Source: Lactobacillus sp.
GTDB taxonomy: Bacteria > Bacillota > Bacilli > Lactobacillales > Lactobacillaceae
NCBI GenBank assembly: GCA_022641965.1
Contig: JALCDX010000009.1
Span: 1 to 56,447, forward strand
Direction of reading: 5' to 3'
DNA: 56,447 nt
In this document: positions 1 through 8,468 of the stretch, piece by piece
How the letters are laid out: every line of letters starts with the position of its first letter
Position numbering within the stretch: position 1 is the first letter of the stretch
The notes under the pieces: generated by a model
Told to the model about the DNA's origin: nothing
Seen by the model: only the letters and a program-made list of their open reading frames with translations
Database searches by the model: none
Program-made: the position numbers and the translations under genes

Positions 1-103
1 ACTCAAGGCATAAAAAGCAAAAAGTGTACTAATTCCAATCGTTTGGGAAGGAAAATGCACACTTTCAATCAGCTATAAATACCGTCATACCGGCGTTTAT
101 CGG

Positions 104-1462
104 CTATTTTTCTGTACGTTCAAGGACTGTAACGCTCTCGACATGCGGCGTTTGCGGGAACATATCCACTGGATCAATCTGATCAGTTTCGTAACCCAGT
201 TCAGCAAATTCCTGCAAGTCCCGCACCAGCGTTGCCGGATTGCAAGAAACATACACGATTTTAGCAGGATCGGTCGCTACGGCTGCCTTGATGAATTCTG
301 GCGTCAGCCCTTTTCTTGGTGGGTCTACGAAAATTGCATCCGTCTGCAGCCCTTCAGCTGCCCATTGCGGCATGACAACTTCAGCTTTTCCGCAAAGATA
401 TTCAGCATTATCAATGCCGTTTAGTTTTGCATTTGCCTGCGCATCCCGCACCGCCGGCTCAACGCTTTCCACACCCAGCACGCACTTGACCCGTTTAGCC
501 ACGCTCAATCCGATCGTCCCGATTCCAGAATAAGCGTCAATCACCGTATCAGTCGGCCCAAGTTCAGCCTTGTCAATCGCCAATTGATACAAGCGTGGTG
601 TCTGCAAGGAATTAATCTGGAAAAAGCTTTGCGGAGAAATCTTAAACTTCAGCTCGCCAATTTTGTCCGTAATCTGCTGCTGGCCCCAGAGCACATAATC
701 ATGCTTGCCCAAAATCACGTTGGTCTTGTCCGGGTTGTGATTCAGCACCACGCTGACAACTTTTGGCAGTTTGCTGATCCGGTGCACCACTGCTTCTAGC
801 TGCGGGAAATTTTTCTGCCGGCAGACCAAAATCACCATGATCTCACCAGTCGCCTGGCTGCGGCGCACGTCTAAATACCGCACCTGTCCGCGGTTATGCA
901 GCTCATCATATGCCGGCACCTGGTACTGGCGCAGAATATCCCGTACTTTGACTAAAATCTGATCAATTCCCGGCGCGGTCGTCAAAAAATCTTCCATTGG
1001 CACCAAATCATGCGAATGCCGTCTGAAAAAGCCAATCTCCAGCTGCCCGCGCACCTGCCGAACTGGCACTTGCGCCTTATTGCGGTAGCGGACTGGTTTA
1101 GGGCTCGCCAAAGTTTGACTGACGCTGATCTGCTCTTCTAAATGCGCTTTTTCCAGCAAATTTACGACTTGCTGACGTTTAAATTCTAGCTGCCGATCAT
1201 AAGTCATATGGGCCAGCGAGGCTAGACCCGTTTGCAGCCACTGCCGCAGCGGTACTTTCACCCGGTCTGGACTTTCCACTAAAATTTTTTCAATTCTGGC
1301 GAAGGCGAATTTTTTCTTGACCTTCAACAGCTTTGCTCTGACCGTTTCGCCAGGCAAGGCATTATTTACGAAAATCGTCAGCCCCTGATAATGGCCAACG
1401 CCCATCGCTTGGTAGGATAAGTCCGTAATTTTTAATTCAACAATTTGGTTTTTTTGCAGCAT
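104..1462 (-). CDS. rlmD: 23S rRNA (uracil-5-)-methyltransferase, RumA/RlmCD family
   Basis: SAM-dependent methyltransferase that makes 5-methyluridine in 23S rRNA. The 452-residue protein starts with a TRAM-like RNA-binding domain (about residues 1-60). It then carries the SAM-binding motif DAYSGIGTIG, the VDPPRKG motif and the catalytic-cysteine motif YVSCNPATL near the C-terminus. The cysteines that bind an iron-sulfur cluster in E. coli RumA are absent: the region before the MTYDRQLEFKR segment reads TGLASLAH. This fits the cluster-free Gram-positive RlmCD type. The gene stands alone here, with a weak GAGATTG ribosome site before the ATG. In many lactobacilli it directly follows dagK; here about 4.6 kb of other genes lie between them. 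Whether it modifies one or two uridines cannot be read from sequence. Confidence 0.93.
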   Translation of the reverse strand: MLQKNQIVELKITDLSYQAMGVGHYQGLTIFVNNALPGETVRAKLLKVKKKFAFARIEKILVESPDRVKVPLRQWLQTGLASLAHMTYDRQLEFKRQQVVNLLEKAHLEEQISVSQTLASPKPVRYRNKAQVPVRQVRGQLEIGFFRRHSHDLVPMEDFLTTAPGIDQILVKVRDILRQYQVPAYDELHNRGQVRYLDVRRSQATGEIMVILVCRQKNFPQLEAVVHRISKLPKVVSVVLNHNPDKTNVILGKHDYVLWGQQQITDKIGELKFKISPQSFFQINSLQTPRLYQLAIDKAELGPTDTVIDAYSGIGTIGLSVAKRVKCVLGVESVEPAVRDAQANAKLNGIDNAEYLCGKAEVVMPQWAAEGLQTDAIFVDPPRKGLTPEFIKAAVATDPAKIVYVSCNPATLVRDLQEFAELGYETDQIDPVDMFPQTPHVESVTVLERTEK

Positions 1463-1572
1463 TGTTCAATCTCATTTCTTGTATTTGCTAATCTCTATTC
1501 TACCTTTTTTCGAACTTTACTAAAATTTTGTTTGACTTAATTTTTTAATCTTGTTATCATAATTGTCAAATT

Positions 1573-1785
1573 ATCGCATTCAAGTAGCGTTTTTGCTCAG
1601 CGTTCAGAGAACTGGCGGCCGGTGCAAGCCAGACAGGCAAAAAGCAGCGAAATACTGCGATTCTTAATTTGGCCCACGCAGCGCCGTTATCACCTGCCAG
1701 GAGTGCAAGTGCTTACGCTTGCAAGTGGGTGGTACCACGGTTTGTTAATCGTCCCGTTGATTTTTAGAATCAACGGGATTTTTTA
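1573..1785 (+). promoter_or_regulatory. T-box riboswitch leader, probable tyrosine specifier
   Basis: The leader of the NhaC-family gene has the parts of a T-box. The stem I base pairs TCGCA (1573-1577) with TGCGA (1656-1660), and an upper helix pairs TTTTTGCT with GGCAAAAA. An AGAGA bulge motif and an apical GGTGCAA follow. The T-box core TGGGTGGTACCACGG lies at 1726-1740, followed by an intrinsic terminator. The specifier loop (AGTA on the 5' side, GAAATAC on the 3' side) puts TAC at 1653-1655, so uncharged tRNA-Tyr is the likely effector. The specifier is inferred from the hand-drawn fold. Confidence 0.87.
1753..1785 (+). terminator. T-box-controlled intrinsic terminator
   Basis: An 8-bp stem, CCCGTTGA paired with TCAACGGG, is followed by a T run just before the transporter ribosome site. 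It competes with the T-box antiterminator helix. Confidence 0.88.
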
Positions 1786-1800
1786 TTGGGAGGAAAAATC

Positions 1801-3207
1801 ATGCCCGCAAAGAAAAAAGCTCCGGCGAAAGTTTCAGTCGCCGAATCAGTCATTATTTTAATTGTTATGCTGCTCATCCTCGGCTGGTCAGTTATTGCTT
1901 GGGGATTAGCACCAGAAGTGCCAGTCTTATTCACCATTGCCATGCTCATTCTGTGGGCAAAATTGCGGCACTGGTCTTGGGATGATATCCAAGGCGGCAT
2001 CATCGATGGTGTCCACATTGCCATCATTCCAATCTTCATCTTTATTTTAATTGGGGCCCTGATCGCTGTTTGGATTAAGGCCGGCATTATCCCAGCCATC
2101 ATGGTCCTAGGCTTTCACCTGGTTTCGGGTCAATTCTTCGTCCCGTCAGTCTTCCTGATTTGCTCGATCGTTGGCTTAGCCATTGGATCTGGTTTTACCA
2201 CGATTTCGACGGTCGGGATTGCGCTTTTCGGCATCGGTGCTTCCATGCACGCTAACCCAGCTTTGGTTGCTGGTGCCATTATCTCTGGCGCTGTGTTCGG
2301 CGATAAAATGTCACCGCTGTCAGACTCAACCAACTTGGCTTCTGCCGTAGCTGAAAGCGAACTGTTTGCCCACATTAAGAACATGATGTGGTCCACGACT
2401 CCATCCTTCTTGGTTGCATTGATCCTCTTTTGGATTCTCGGCAACTCCGGTACTATTCACACTGAACAAATTCAGCAAACGATCAACATTTTAAGCAAAA
2501 ACTTCCCAATTTCTTGGTGGGCCGCTCTGCCAATCTTATTGATGTTCATTTGTGCTTGGCGCAAGATTCCAGCCATCCCAACTTTATTTGCCAACATTAT
2601 TTTGACTTCAATTATGATCTTCATCCAAGATCCATCATTTAAGCCAGCTGCTTTCGTTGATTTAATTACCAATGGCTTTGTTGCTAAAACCTCATCTAAA
2701 TCAGTTAACGCCCTCTTGTCACGAGGCGGGATTACCAGCATGATGGCCACAGTTGCTTTAATCATTGCAACCTTAGCTTTAGGCGGTCTTTTGATGAAGT
2801 TCGGCGTTGTCCAAACAGCCATGAAGCCATTGACCGACCGGCTTCGTCGTCCAGGCAGCTTGATCACAGCCACAATTTTATCAGGGATTGGCGTTAACCT
2901 CTTTGTTGGTGAGCAATACTTGTCAGTTATCTTGCCAGGCCGGGCTTTTAAACAAAGCTTTGACAAATTAGGCTTGTCGCCACTAGCTTTATCCAGAGTC
3001 CTGGAAGACGGCGGATCAGTTATCAACTACCTGATTCCTTGGGGCGTTGCTGGTTCCTTTGCCGCTTCAACCTTAGGCGTCTCTGTCTTAGCCTTCTTGC
3101 CATTTACTTTCTTCAGCCTATTTTCACCAGTCTTCTCAATCTTGTCAGGTTTGACCGGCATTGGCTTGAAGTGGAAAGATGGCCAGCAAAAACAAGCAGC
3201 CAAATAA
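1801..3207 (+). CDS. NhaC-family Na+/H+ antiporter-like transporter, probable tyrosine-linked permease
   Basis: A 468-residue polytopic membrane protein (about 11-12 hydrophobic segments) of the NhaC antiporter family. The family hallmark GDKMSPLSDSTNLAS is present. The N-terminus is basic and lysine-rich. I place the start at the ATG preceded by GGGAGGAAAA rather than at a TTG five codons upstream. NhaC proteins exchange Na+ or organic ions for protons. A T-box leader means expression rises when one aminoacyl-tRNA is short, so the cargo is more likely an amino acid, tyrosine by the specifier, than a simple cation. T-box-controlled NhaC/YheL-type genes have been proposed as tyrosine transporters; the substrate here is inferred. 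Confidence 0.85.
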   Translation: MPAKKKAPAKVSVAESVIILIVMLLILGWSVIAWGLAPEVPVLFTIAMLILWAKLRHWSWDDIQGGIIDGVHIAIIPIFIFILIGALIAVWIKAGIIPAIMVLGFHLVSGQFFVPSVFLICSIVGLAIGSGFTTISTVGIALFGIGASMHANPALVAGAIISGAVFGDKMSPLSDSTNLASAVAESELFAHIKNMMWSTTPSFLVALILFWILGNSGTIHTEQIQQTINILSKNFPISWWAALPILLMFICAWRKIPAIPTLFANIILTSIMIFIQDPSFKPAAFVDLITNGFVAKTSSKSVNALLSRGGITSMMATVALIIATLALGGLLMKFGVVQTAMKPLTDRLRRPGSLITATILSGIGVNLFVGEQYLSVILPGRAFKQSFDKLGLSPLALSRVLEDGGSVINYLIPWGVAGSFAASTLGVSVLAFLPFTFFSLFSPVFSILSGLTGIGLKWKDGQQKQAAK

Positions 3208-3272
3208 CTTTCAACTCCTATCATTTTATGTTAGTTTAGTTAGATAAGATTAGAGAGAAAGAGGCTTTGCAG

Positions 3273-3980
3273 ATGAATAATTATTCTTCCCGTCAGCAAA
3301 ACAAAGCGCTGGCTGGCTTGAATGGATTTTTGACCAAGATGTATGGGTTCATGACCCTGTCCGTGTTAGTATCAGCTTTAACTGCTTATCTAACCATGAC
3401 AGTTTTCGCTCAGCAAGTCCTGACTTACTTCATGAACCACCAAGCAATGGTTTGGATCTTGTTGTTTGTTCCGATTGGCTTGTCCATGGGCATTAGCTTT
3501 AAAGCGACGCGCAACCCAACCGCCAGCTTCGTAATGCTGATGATCTTGTCGATCATTTATGGTTTGGAATTTGCCTTAATTGCTGGGGTTTACACCCAAA
3601 CGCAAATCGCGTCCGCCTTTGTTTCTTCAGCTGGGGTCTTCGGAGCCATGGCAGTGTACGGAACTTTCACCAAGCGTGATTTAAACAACGCTGGTTCCTA
3701 CGCTTCAGCTGCCTTGATCGGCCTGCTGGTTGCGTGGCTGATCAACATGTTCCTGCGCTCTAGCGCGGTCGCCTACGTCTTTTCATTCATTGCCGTCATT
3801 ATCTTCACAGTACTGACTGCTTGGGATGCGCAAAAGATGAAGAACATTTATCAACAATATGGCAGCGAAGTTTCCACCAACGGCTTAGCCGTCCTTGGAG
3901 CCTTGCAACTGTACTTGGACTTCGTCAACTTATTCTTGCAATTCCTGCAAATCTTCGGCATGTCCGACAGCCGTCGTTAA
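3273..3980 (+). CDS. Bax inhibitor-1 (BI-1/YbhL) family membrane protein
   Basis: A 235-residue integral membrane protein with seven predicted hydrophobic helices and a short hydrophilic N-terminus. It resembles the bacterial TMBIM/BI-1 family (B. subtilis YetJ, E. coli YbhL), whose studied members act as pH-sensitive calcium leak channels. The C-terminal part has the family pattern TAWDAQKMKNIY followed by a final hydrophobic helix and SRR end. The start is the ATG following an AGAAAGAGG ribosome site; a TTG two codons upstream is less likely. Monocistronic, with a strong terminator directly downstream. The physiological role in lactobacilli is unknown. Confidence 0.88.
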   Translation: MNNYSSRQQNKALAGLNGFLTKMYGFMTLSVLVSALTAYLTMTVFAQQVLTYFMNHQAMVWILLFVPIGLSMGISFKATRNPTASFVMLMILSIIYGLEFALIAGVYTQTQIASAFVSSAGVFGAMAVYGTFTKRDLNNAGSYASAALIGLLVAWLINMFLRSSAVAYVFSFIAVIIFTVLTAWDAQKMKNIYQQYGSEVSTNGLAVLGALQLYLDFVNLFLQFLQIFGMSDSRR

Positions 3981-4000
3981 TTAAAATTTACTAGCAATCA

Positions 4001-4033
4001 AAAAGCCTGCTGATTACTCAGCAGGCTTTTTTC
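4001..4033 (+). terminator. Intrinsic terminator after the BI-1 gene
   Basis: A 10-bp stem AGCCTGCTGA/TCAGCAGGCT with a TTAC loop and T run. The A run on the other side lets it also serve the convergent dhaK gene. Confidence 0.9.
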
Positions 4034-4050
4034 TGTCCTAAAATTGTGAA

Positions 4051-5046
4051 TTACAAACCGTCAACTTGCGTGCCTTTAGCTTCAAAAGCAGCAGTCCATT
4101 TCTTCAGGTTTGGCGTTAATTTTTCAATCGTTAAAGCAATCCCGTTCATGTTCAAGGAAGTTGCTAAGTTGCCGATGTGCGGGAAGAGTACCTTAATGCC
4201 TTGGTCAGCCAAAATCTTGTGCACAGCCCGGTACATAATGTATTGCTCGGCTAATGGTGTTGCGCCTAAGCCGGACAGCATTACGAAGACTTCATCGCCG
4301 CTCTTTAAGCCCAAGTCTTCAACCAGCGCGTCGGTCATCCGTTTAGCAATGCCGTCAGCTGTCTGCATCTTGTAGTTGCGAATACCGGACTCGCCGTGGT
4401 GGCCAATCCCGAATTCGTACTCGCCATCTGGAATGTGGAAGTTCGGGTGACCAACAGCCGGAATGGTCAATTCGTGCAGGCCAACGCAGACTGACCGCGT
4501 ATTGTCGCGTGCTTCTGTCGCTGCTTGGCAAACAGCATCAACATCGCCGCCATTAATGGCAACTTGTCCACCAGCAATCCACATCGTAATCAAGCCAGCA
4601 ATCCCGTGCCGCTTGTCTTTCATATCAGCTGGAGCAGAAGCAATGTCGTCTTTAGAAACAACATACTTAACGTCAATGCCTTCATCTTTAGCCAGCAGCA
4701 TCCCAGCTTTGGCATTCATCATGTCGCCAGAATAGTTGCCGAACAGGCAAGCTACGCCGTGTCCTTTATCGGCTTTTCTAAAGGCACCTAAGAATGACAG
4801 CGGTGTTGGCGAAGCAAAGATTTCACCAACAGCAGCTGCATCCAGCATGTTTGGCCGCAGGTAGCCTAAGAAGGAAGGCTAGTGGCCGCTGCCGCCGCCG
4901 GAAACAATGCCAACTTTGTCAGCAATGTCTTTGCGGTAAACAACACGCTTGTTATCATCAGCTTTAGCTAATTTCGGGTGGGTCAATAAATAGCTGTCAA
5001 CATATTCATCCACCATGTCATTTGGATCATTTAAAAAGCGCTGCAT
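4051..5046 (-). pseudogene. dhaK: DhaK-like dihydroxyacetone/tetrulose kinase subunit, interrupted by an in-frame TAG
   Basis: Reading from the ATG at 5046 (ribosome site GGGAGG) gives MQRFLNDPNDMVDEY and then the substrate loop VSGGGSGH. The next codon (4879-4881, codon 56) is TAG, after which PSFLGYLRPNML continues in the same frame to the end. Relatives usually have Glu or Tyr at this place, so one base change explains the stop. The remainder is intact, including the IGHHGESGI segment that carries the histidine forming the hemiaminal with the ketone substrate. An internal ATG could yield a 265-residue fragment lacking the glycine-rich loop. The gene precedes dhaL in the same direction, with 17 bases between the genes. 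No DhaM phosphoryl donor is present, so the ancestral enzyme was probably an ATP-type or tetrulose kinase. Loss of function is likely unless the stop is suppressed or is a sequencing error. Confidence 0.85.
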
Positions 5047-5063
5047 CAGAAATTACCTCCCGC

Positions 5064-5699
5064 TTATTTATTCAACCGTTTCATTTCTTCAGCCATGGCT
5101 TCCAGGAAAATTTCACAGGAAACCGCACCAGCATCAAGCTTGCCGATGGTCTTTTTGCCTTGCCGAATTGACCGGCCAATTTGAGCTTGCAAGTCTTTAG
5201 TGTGATTCATGCCTTTTTTGGCAGCTTCAACCATCTTGTCCAAAGCAGTCGGTAAATCATCACCAGCAGCAACGGCAGCGTGCATAGCATCCGCAGCTGG
5301 ATCCACAGTATCGATCAGGGTCTTGTCGCCTGGGCGAGCATCCGTGACGAATTCAATGCTTTCTACTGCTTGCTGCATCATATCGTCAACAACCTTCGCA
5401 TCAATTTCTTCATGGTCTTTTGAACCATTAACCAGCCCGCGGCAAATCATCCCATACAGCGGCCCCATTGACCCGCCAATGTGGTTCATCAAGGCATCTT
5501 TGATGTCGTCAAAGCCTTGCGTCATCGTTGTGCTATGATTCTTGTCAATTTCGTCTTTGGCCAGGTGCATCCCTTTGTCCATATTGACGCCGTGGTCACC
5601 ATCGCCTAATTCATCAAGGTCGCCCAAATAATCGGTTTTAGCCTCAATTTTGGCAATAACATTTAATGGAACACTAATGGCTTCGCTATTTTTAAACAT
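5064..5699 (-). CDS. dhaL: DhaL-like kinase subunit (nucleotide-binding)
   Basis: A 211-residue protein of the DhaL/DAK2 fold. The ELGDGDHGVNMDKG segment near residue 32 supplies the aspartates that bind the Mg-nucleotide. The GGSMGPLYG and DARPGDKTLIDTVDPA segments are family hallmarks. It lies upstream of the interrupted dhaK in the same transcription unit, preceded by an AGGAGG ribosome site. With dhaK broken, DhaL has no visible partner in this window. A TATAAT -10 and a cre-like site lie upstream, suggesting catabolite control. Confidence 0.9.
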   Translation of the reverse strand: MFKNSEAISVPLNVIAKIEAKTDYLGDLDELGDGDHGVNMDKGMHLAKDEIDKNHSTTMTQGFDDIKDALMNHIGGSMGPLYGMICRGLVNGSKDHEEIDAKVVDDMMQQAVESIEFVTDARPGDKTLIDTVDPAADAMHAAVAAGDDLPTALDKMVEAAKKGMNHTKDLQAQIGRSIRQGKKTIGKLDAGAVSCEIFLEAMAEEMKRLNK

Positions 5700-5758
5700 G
5701 ATGCCATCCTCCTTAAACTGTTCGCTTATTAATCTTCTACCAACAGACGAAGGTTCGC

Positions 5759-5808
5759 GTTTAAAGCGCTTTCTTCTTCACAACTTTATTATAATAATTT
5801 AATGTTAG
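5759..5808 (-). promoter_or_regulatory. dhaL-dhaK promoter region with cre-like site
   Basis: On the minus strand a TATAAT -10 is followed by the palindrome AAAGCGCTTT. The latter matches the CcpA cre consensus with about two mismatches. Its place downstream of the -10 would favour repression by roadblock. No convincing -35 was found. Confidence 0.5.
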
Positions 5809-5854
5809 CTTGTATACAAACTATTTGTAAATTTTCTGTGAAAAAATCTGTCTG

Positions 5855-6061
5855 CTAATGCCGGAAAATCAAGGCGAAAGCAATATCCATCACCATGCCG
5901 CCTAAGGCTGCATAGAAGCAGCGCTTGCCTAAATCTCTGTCATTTTTCCAATAAACAAACAGTAATACGACGCCAACTAGCGGGAGCATAAAGCTGAAAA
6001 AGAGCGACATGTTGGTTTTAAATTCACGTTCCTGCTCTTGCTGTTTTTTATCCATTGTCAT
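5855..6061 (-). CDS. Small two-helix membrane protein, unknown function
   Basis: A 68-residue protein with a charged N-terminus (MTMDKKQQEQEREFK), a first hydrophobic helix (about 18-37), a short polar KNDRDLGKRC loop and a second helix. An AAGGA ribosome site lies six bases before the ATG. Not recognised. It is a single gene between the dagK terminator and the dhaL promoter. Confidence 0.65.
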   Translation of the reverse strand: MTMDKKQQEQEREFKTNMSLFFSFMLPLVGVVLLFVYWKNDRDLGKRCFYAALGGMVMDIAFALIFRH

Positions 6062-6082
6062 TCATTATCCTTGTACTCTATC

Positions 6083-6113
6083 AAAAAAGAGCATTCAGCT
6101 AACTGAATGCTCT
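6083..6113 (-). terminator. Intrinsic terminator after dagK
   Basis: An 11-bp stem AGAGCATTCAG/CTGAATGCTCT with a TTAG loop and a T run on the minus strand. It marks the end of the pcrA-to-dagK gene block. Confidence 0.9.
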
Positions 6114-6119
6114 TTGCTT

Positions 6120-7019
6120 TTAACCAACATAAAATTCAATCCGCTGCTGCAGGTTTTTAAAAGTCATTGGCAGCTCGCCGCCATTTTCACCATCCAGGTT
6201 GACTGGCAAAGCTGGCTCATCAGTCAAGAGCTCTGCCTTCAGCGTTGTGGTTTTAGTGTAGATGATTTCTGGGTCCTTGGTATGCTTGCCGTTTAAGGCT
6301 TGCACCATCAAACGGAGCATATCAACGGAATTATCAGTTTTTACCACAATCAATTGAAACAGGCCGTCTGACAACTGCGCATCTGGCATAATCTGCTCAA
6401 ACCCGCCAATCGAATTGGTCATCCCCAGCAAAAACATCGACACTGGGCCTTCATACACGCCTTTATCATAAGTCAGCCGCATCTGGTGACTGCTGATTTG
6501 CGGCAGCATCTCTGCACCTTTAATCAAGTATGCAGTGTAGCCCAGCGCTGACTTAACTTCTGACGGCACGCCATAGGTCAAATCAGCCAGCGACCCGGAA
6601 GCAGCAATATTCATAAAGTAAGTGTCTGCTGCTAACCCAATGTCCATCTTGCGCGTTTTGCCTTGCAAAATGACCTTAGCAGCGGCAACTAAATCGTCAC
6701 GCGGAATTTTGAGGGCGCGGGCAAAGTCGTTGGTCGTACCGCCTGGAATGACGGCCATTTTCGGCCGGCGTTCAGCAGGCGCGATGCCATTAACAACTTT
6801 ATTCACGGTCCCATCACCGCCGGCTGCCACCACCAAATCAAAGCCTTCAGCGGTGCAGCGAGCTGCTTCATTTTGAGCAGATTTAGGAGCCGGCGTCGTG
6901 CGAAAAGCACTGGCTTCATAGCCTGCTTGCTCAAGGATATTCAAAATATCCGCTACTTTTTGCGGCATCTGTTCATGACCTGAAACAGGATTATAAATTA
7001 ATCTTGCTTTCTTGACCAT
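6120..7019 (-). CDS. dagK: Diacylglycerol/lipid kinase
   Basis: A 299-residue cytosolic lipid kinase of the DgkB/YegS family, which phosphorylates diacylglycerol released during lipoteichoic acid synthesis and returns it to the phospholipid pool. The nucleotide-binding motif GGDGT is at residues 67-71, and PGGTTNDFARAL follows near residue 107. It is the last gene of the conserved block after gatB, with a strong terminator directly after the stop. A 15-base gap separates it from gatB. Confidence 0.95.
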   Translation of the reverse strand: MVKKARLIYNPVSGHEQMPQKVADILNILEQAGYEASAFRTTPAPKSAQNEAARCTAEGFDLVVAAGGDGTVNKVVNGIAPAERRPKMAVIPGGTTNDFARALKIPRDDLVAAAKVILQGKTRKMDIGLAADTYFMNIAASGSLADLTYGVPSEVKSALGYTAYLIKGAEMLPQISSHQMRLTYDKGVYEGPVSMFLLGMTNSIGGFEQIMPDAQLSDGLFQLIVVKTDNSVDMLRLMVQALNGKHTKDPEIIYTKTTTLKAELLTDEPALPVNLDGENGGELPMTFKNLQQRIEFYVG

Positions 7020-7034
7020 AATCTTTGCTCCGTT

Positions 7035-8465
7035 TTAGCGTTTGTTCAATTCCTCATTCAGCAGCTTATTGACGATCTTCGGGTTGGCCTTGCCCCGGGT
7101 TTGCTTCATGATTTGACCAACCAAGTAGCCAATTGCCCGGTCTTTACCATTCTTGAAGTCTTCAACTGATTGCGGATTGGCGTCAACGACTTTTGCAACC
7201 ATTGGCCCTAAGACGCTAACATCAGACAACTGCACCATGCCTTTGTCTTCAACGTATTTCTTCGGATCAGTCCCGTTAGCAATCGTTTCCGCAAAGACTT
7301 TCTTGGCAATCTTGGACGAAATCGTGCCATCCTTAATCAGCTTGATCATCGCTGCCAAGTGGGCTGGCGTTAATTTAACATCAGCGAGTTCCATCCGGTG
7401 ATCATTCAAGTAACCATTAACTTGCGTGTTCATCCAGTTGGCAGCCAAAGTTGGGTCGCCGCCAGCAGCGACTGTTTGATCAAAGAAGTCTGAACTTTCT
7501 TTAGTCTGCAGCAAAACATCCGCATCGTATGGCTTCAAGCCATATTGATCGATGTAGCGCTTGCGCCGATCCATTGGAGATTCTGGCAAAGTTTTGGCGA
7601 TTTCATCGATCCAGTCTTGTTTGATTTTGTACGGCGGAATATCTGGTTCTGGGAAGTAGCGGTAATCTGACGCACCTTCCTTAACACGCTCCAGATAAGT
7701 CTTGCCTGTGTTTTCGTCAAAACGGCGAGTTGACATTTGTACGCGGCCGCCTGACAGCAAAACTTGCTGCTGCCGCTTCTCTTCATAAGCCAGTGACAAA
7801 CGAACGTGTTCAAATGAGTTCAGGTTCTTCATTTCTACCTTGGTGCCCAGCTTCTCTTGCCCAGCTGGCCGGATAGAAATGTTGGTGTCGACACGCATGG
7901 AGCCTTCTTCCATCTTAACGTCAGAAGCACCAGTAAACTGAACGATTTTACGCAGCTTTTCCAGGTAGGCATACGCTTCATCTGGATCAGTCATGTCTGG
8001 CTCAGACACAACTTCTAGCAGCGGCACGCCCTGCCGGTTTAAGTCAACGTAAGAGAAGCCATTGGTTCCGTGAGTGTTCTTGCCGGCATCTTCTTCAATG
8101 TGCATTTCGTGAATGCCGATCCGCTTCTTCTTGCCGTGAACTTCGACTTCAACATAACCATCCCGAGCCAGTGGTTGGAAGAATTGAGTAATCTGGTAAG
8201 CCTTGGGGTTGTCCGGGTAAAAGTAGTTTTTCCGGTCAAAATGGGTTTGCGGCAAAATGTGAGCATGGGTGGCCAAAGCGACCATAATGCCTAAACGATA
8301 AACATTCTTGTTCACCATTGGCAACACGCCTGGGTAGCCCCAGTCAATCACGTTGGTTGCTGTGTTTGGCTCTGCCCCATAAGTTACTGGTGAAGGAGAA
8401 AAGATCTTGCTTTTGGTCTTTAATTCGAAGTGGACTTCCAAGCCAATTGTCGATTTAAAATTCAT
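7035..8465 (-). CDS. gatB: Aspartyl/glutamyl-tRNA amidotransferase subunit B
   Basis: A 476-residue GatB, which phosphorylates the misacylated Glu-tRNA-Gln (or Asp-tRNA-Asn) and amidates it using ammonia passed on from GatA. The N-terminal signature TTIGLEVH-type segment reads [17 protein letters not shown]. The zinc/Mg region and the C-terminal YqeY-like tail end in [11 protein letters not shown]. The ribosome site (GGAGG) lies inside the last codons of gatA, so the genes are tightly coupled. Normal length for the family. Confidence 0.97.
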   Translation of the reverse strand: MNFKSTIGLEVHFELKTKSKIFSPSPVTYGAEPNTATNVIDWGYPGVLPMVNKNVYRLGIMVALATHAHILPQTHFDRKNYFYPDNPKAYQITQFFQPLARDGYVEVEVHGKKKRIGIHEMHIEEDAGKNTHGTNGFSYVDLNRQGVPLLEVVSEPDMTDPDEAYAYLEKLRKIVQFTGASDVKMEEGSMRVDTNISIRPAGQEKLGTKVEMKNLNSFEHVRLSLAYEEKRQQQVLLSGGRVQMSTRRFDENTGKTYLERVKEGASDYRYFPEPDIPPYKIKQDWIDEIAKTLPESPMDRRKRYIDQYGLKPYDADVLLQTKESSDFFDQTVAAGGDPTLAANWMNTQVNGYLNDHRMELADVKLTPAHLAAMIKLIKDGTISSKIAKKVFAETIANGTDPKKYVEDKGMVQLSDVSVLGPMVAKVVDANPQSVEDFKNGKDRAIGYLVGQIMKQTRGKANPKIVNKLLNEELNKR

Positions 8466-8468
8466 GCC

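Noticed and set aside
1..103. Possible gene or terminator at the left edge
   Set aside because: No ORF with a ribosome site and only a weak hairpin (GCCGGTATGACGG) without a clear T run. Nothing supportable.
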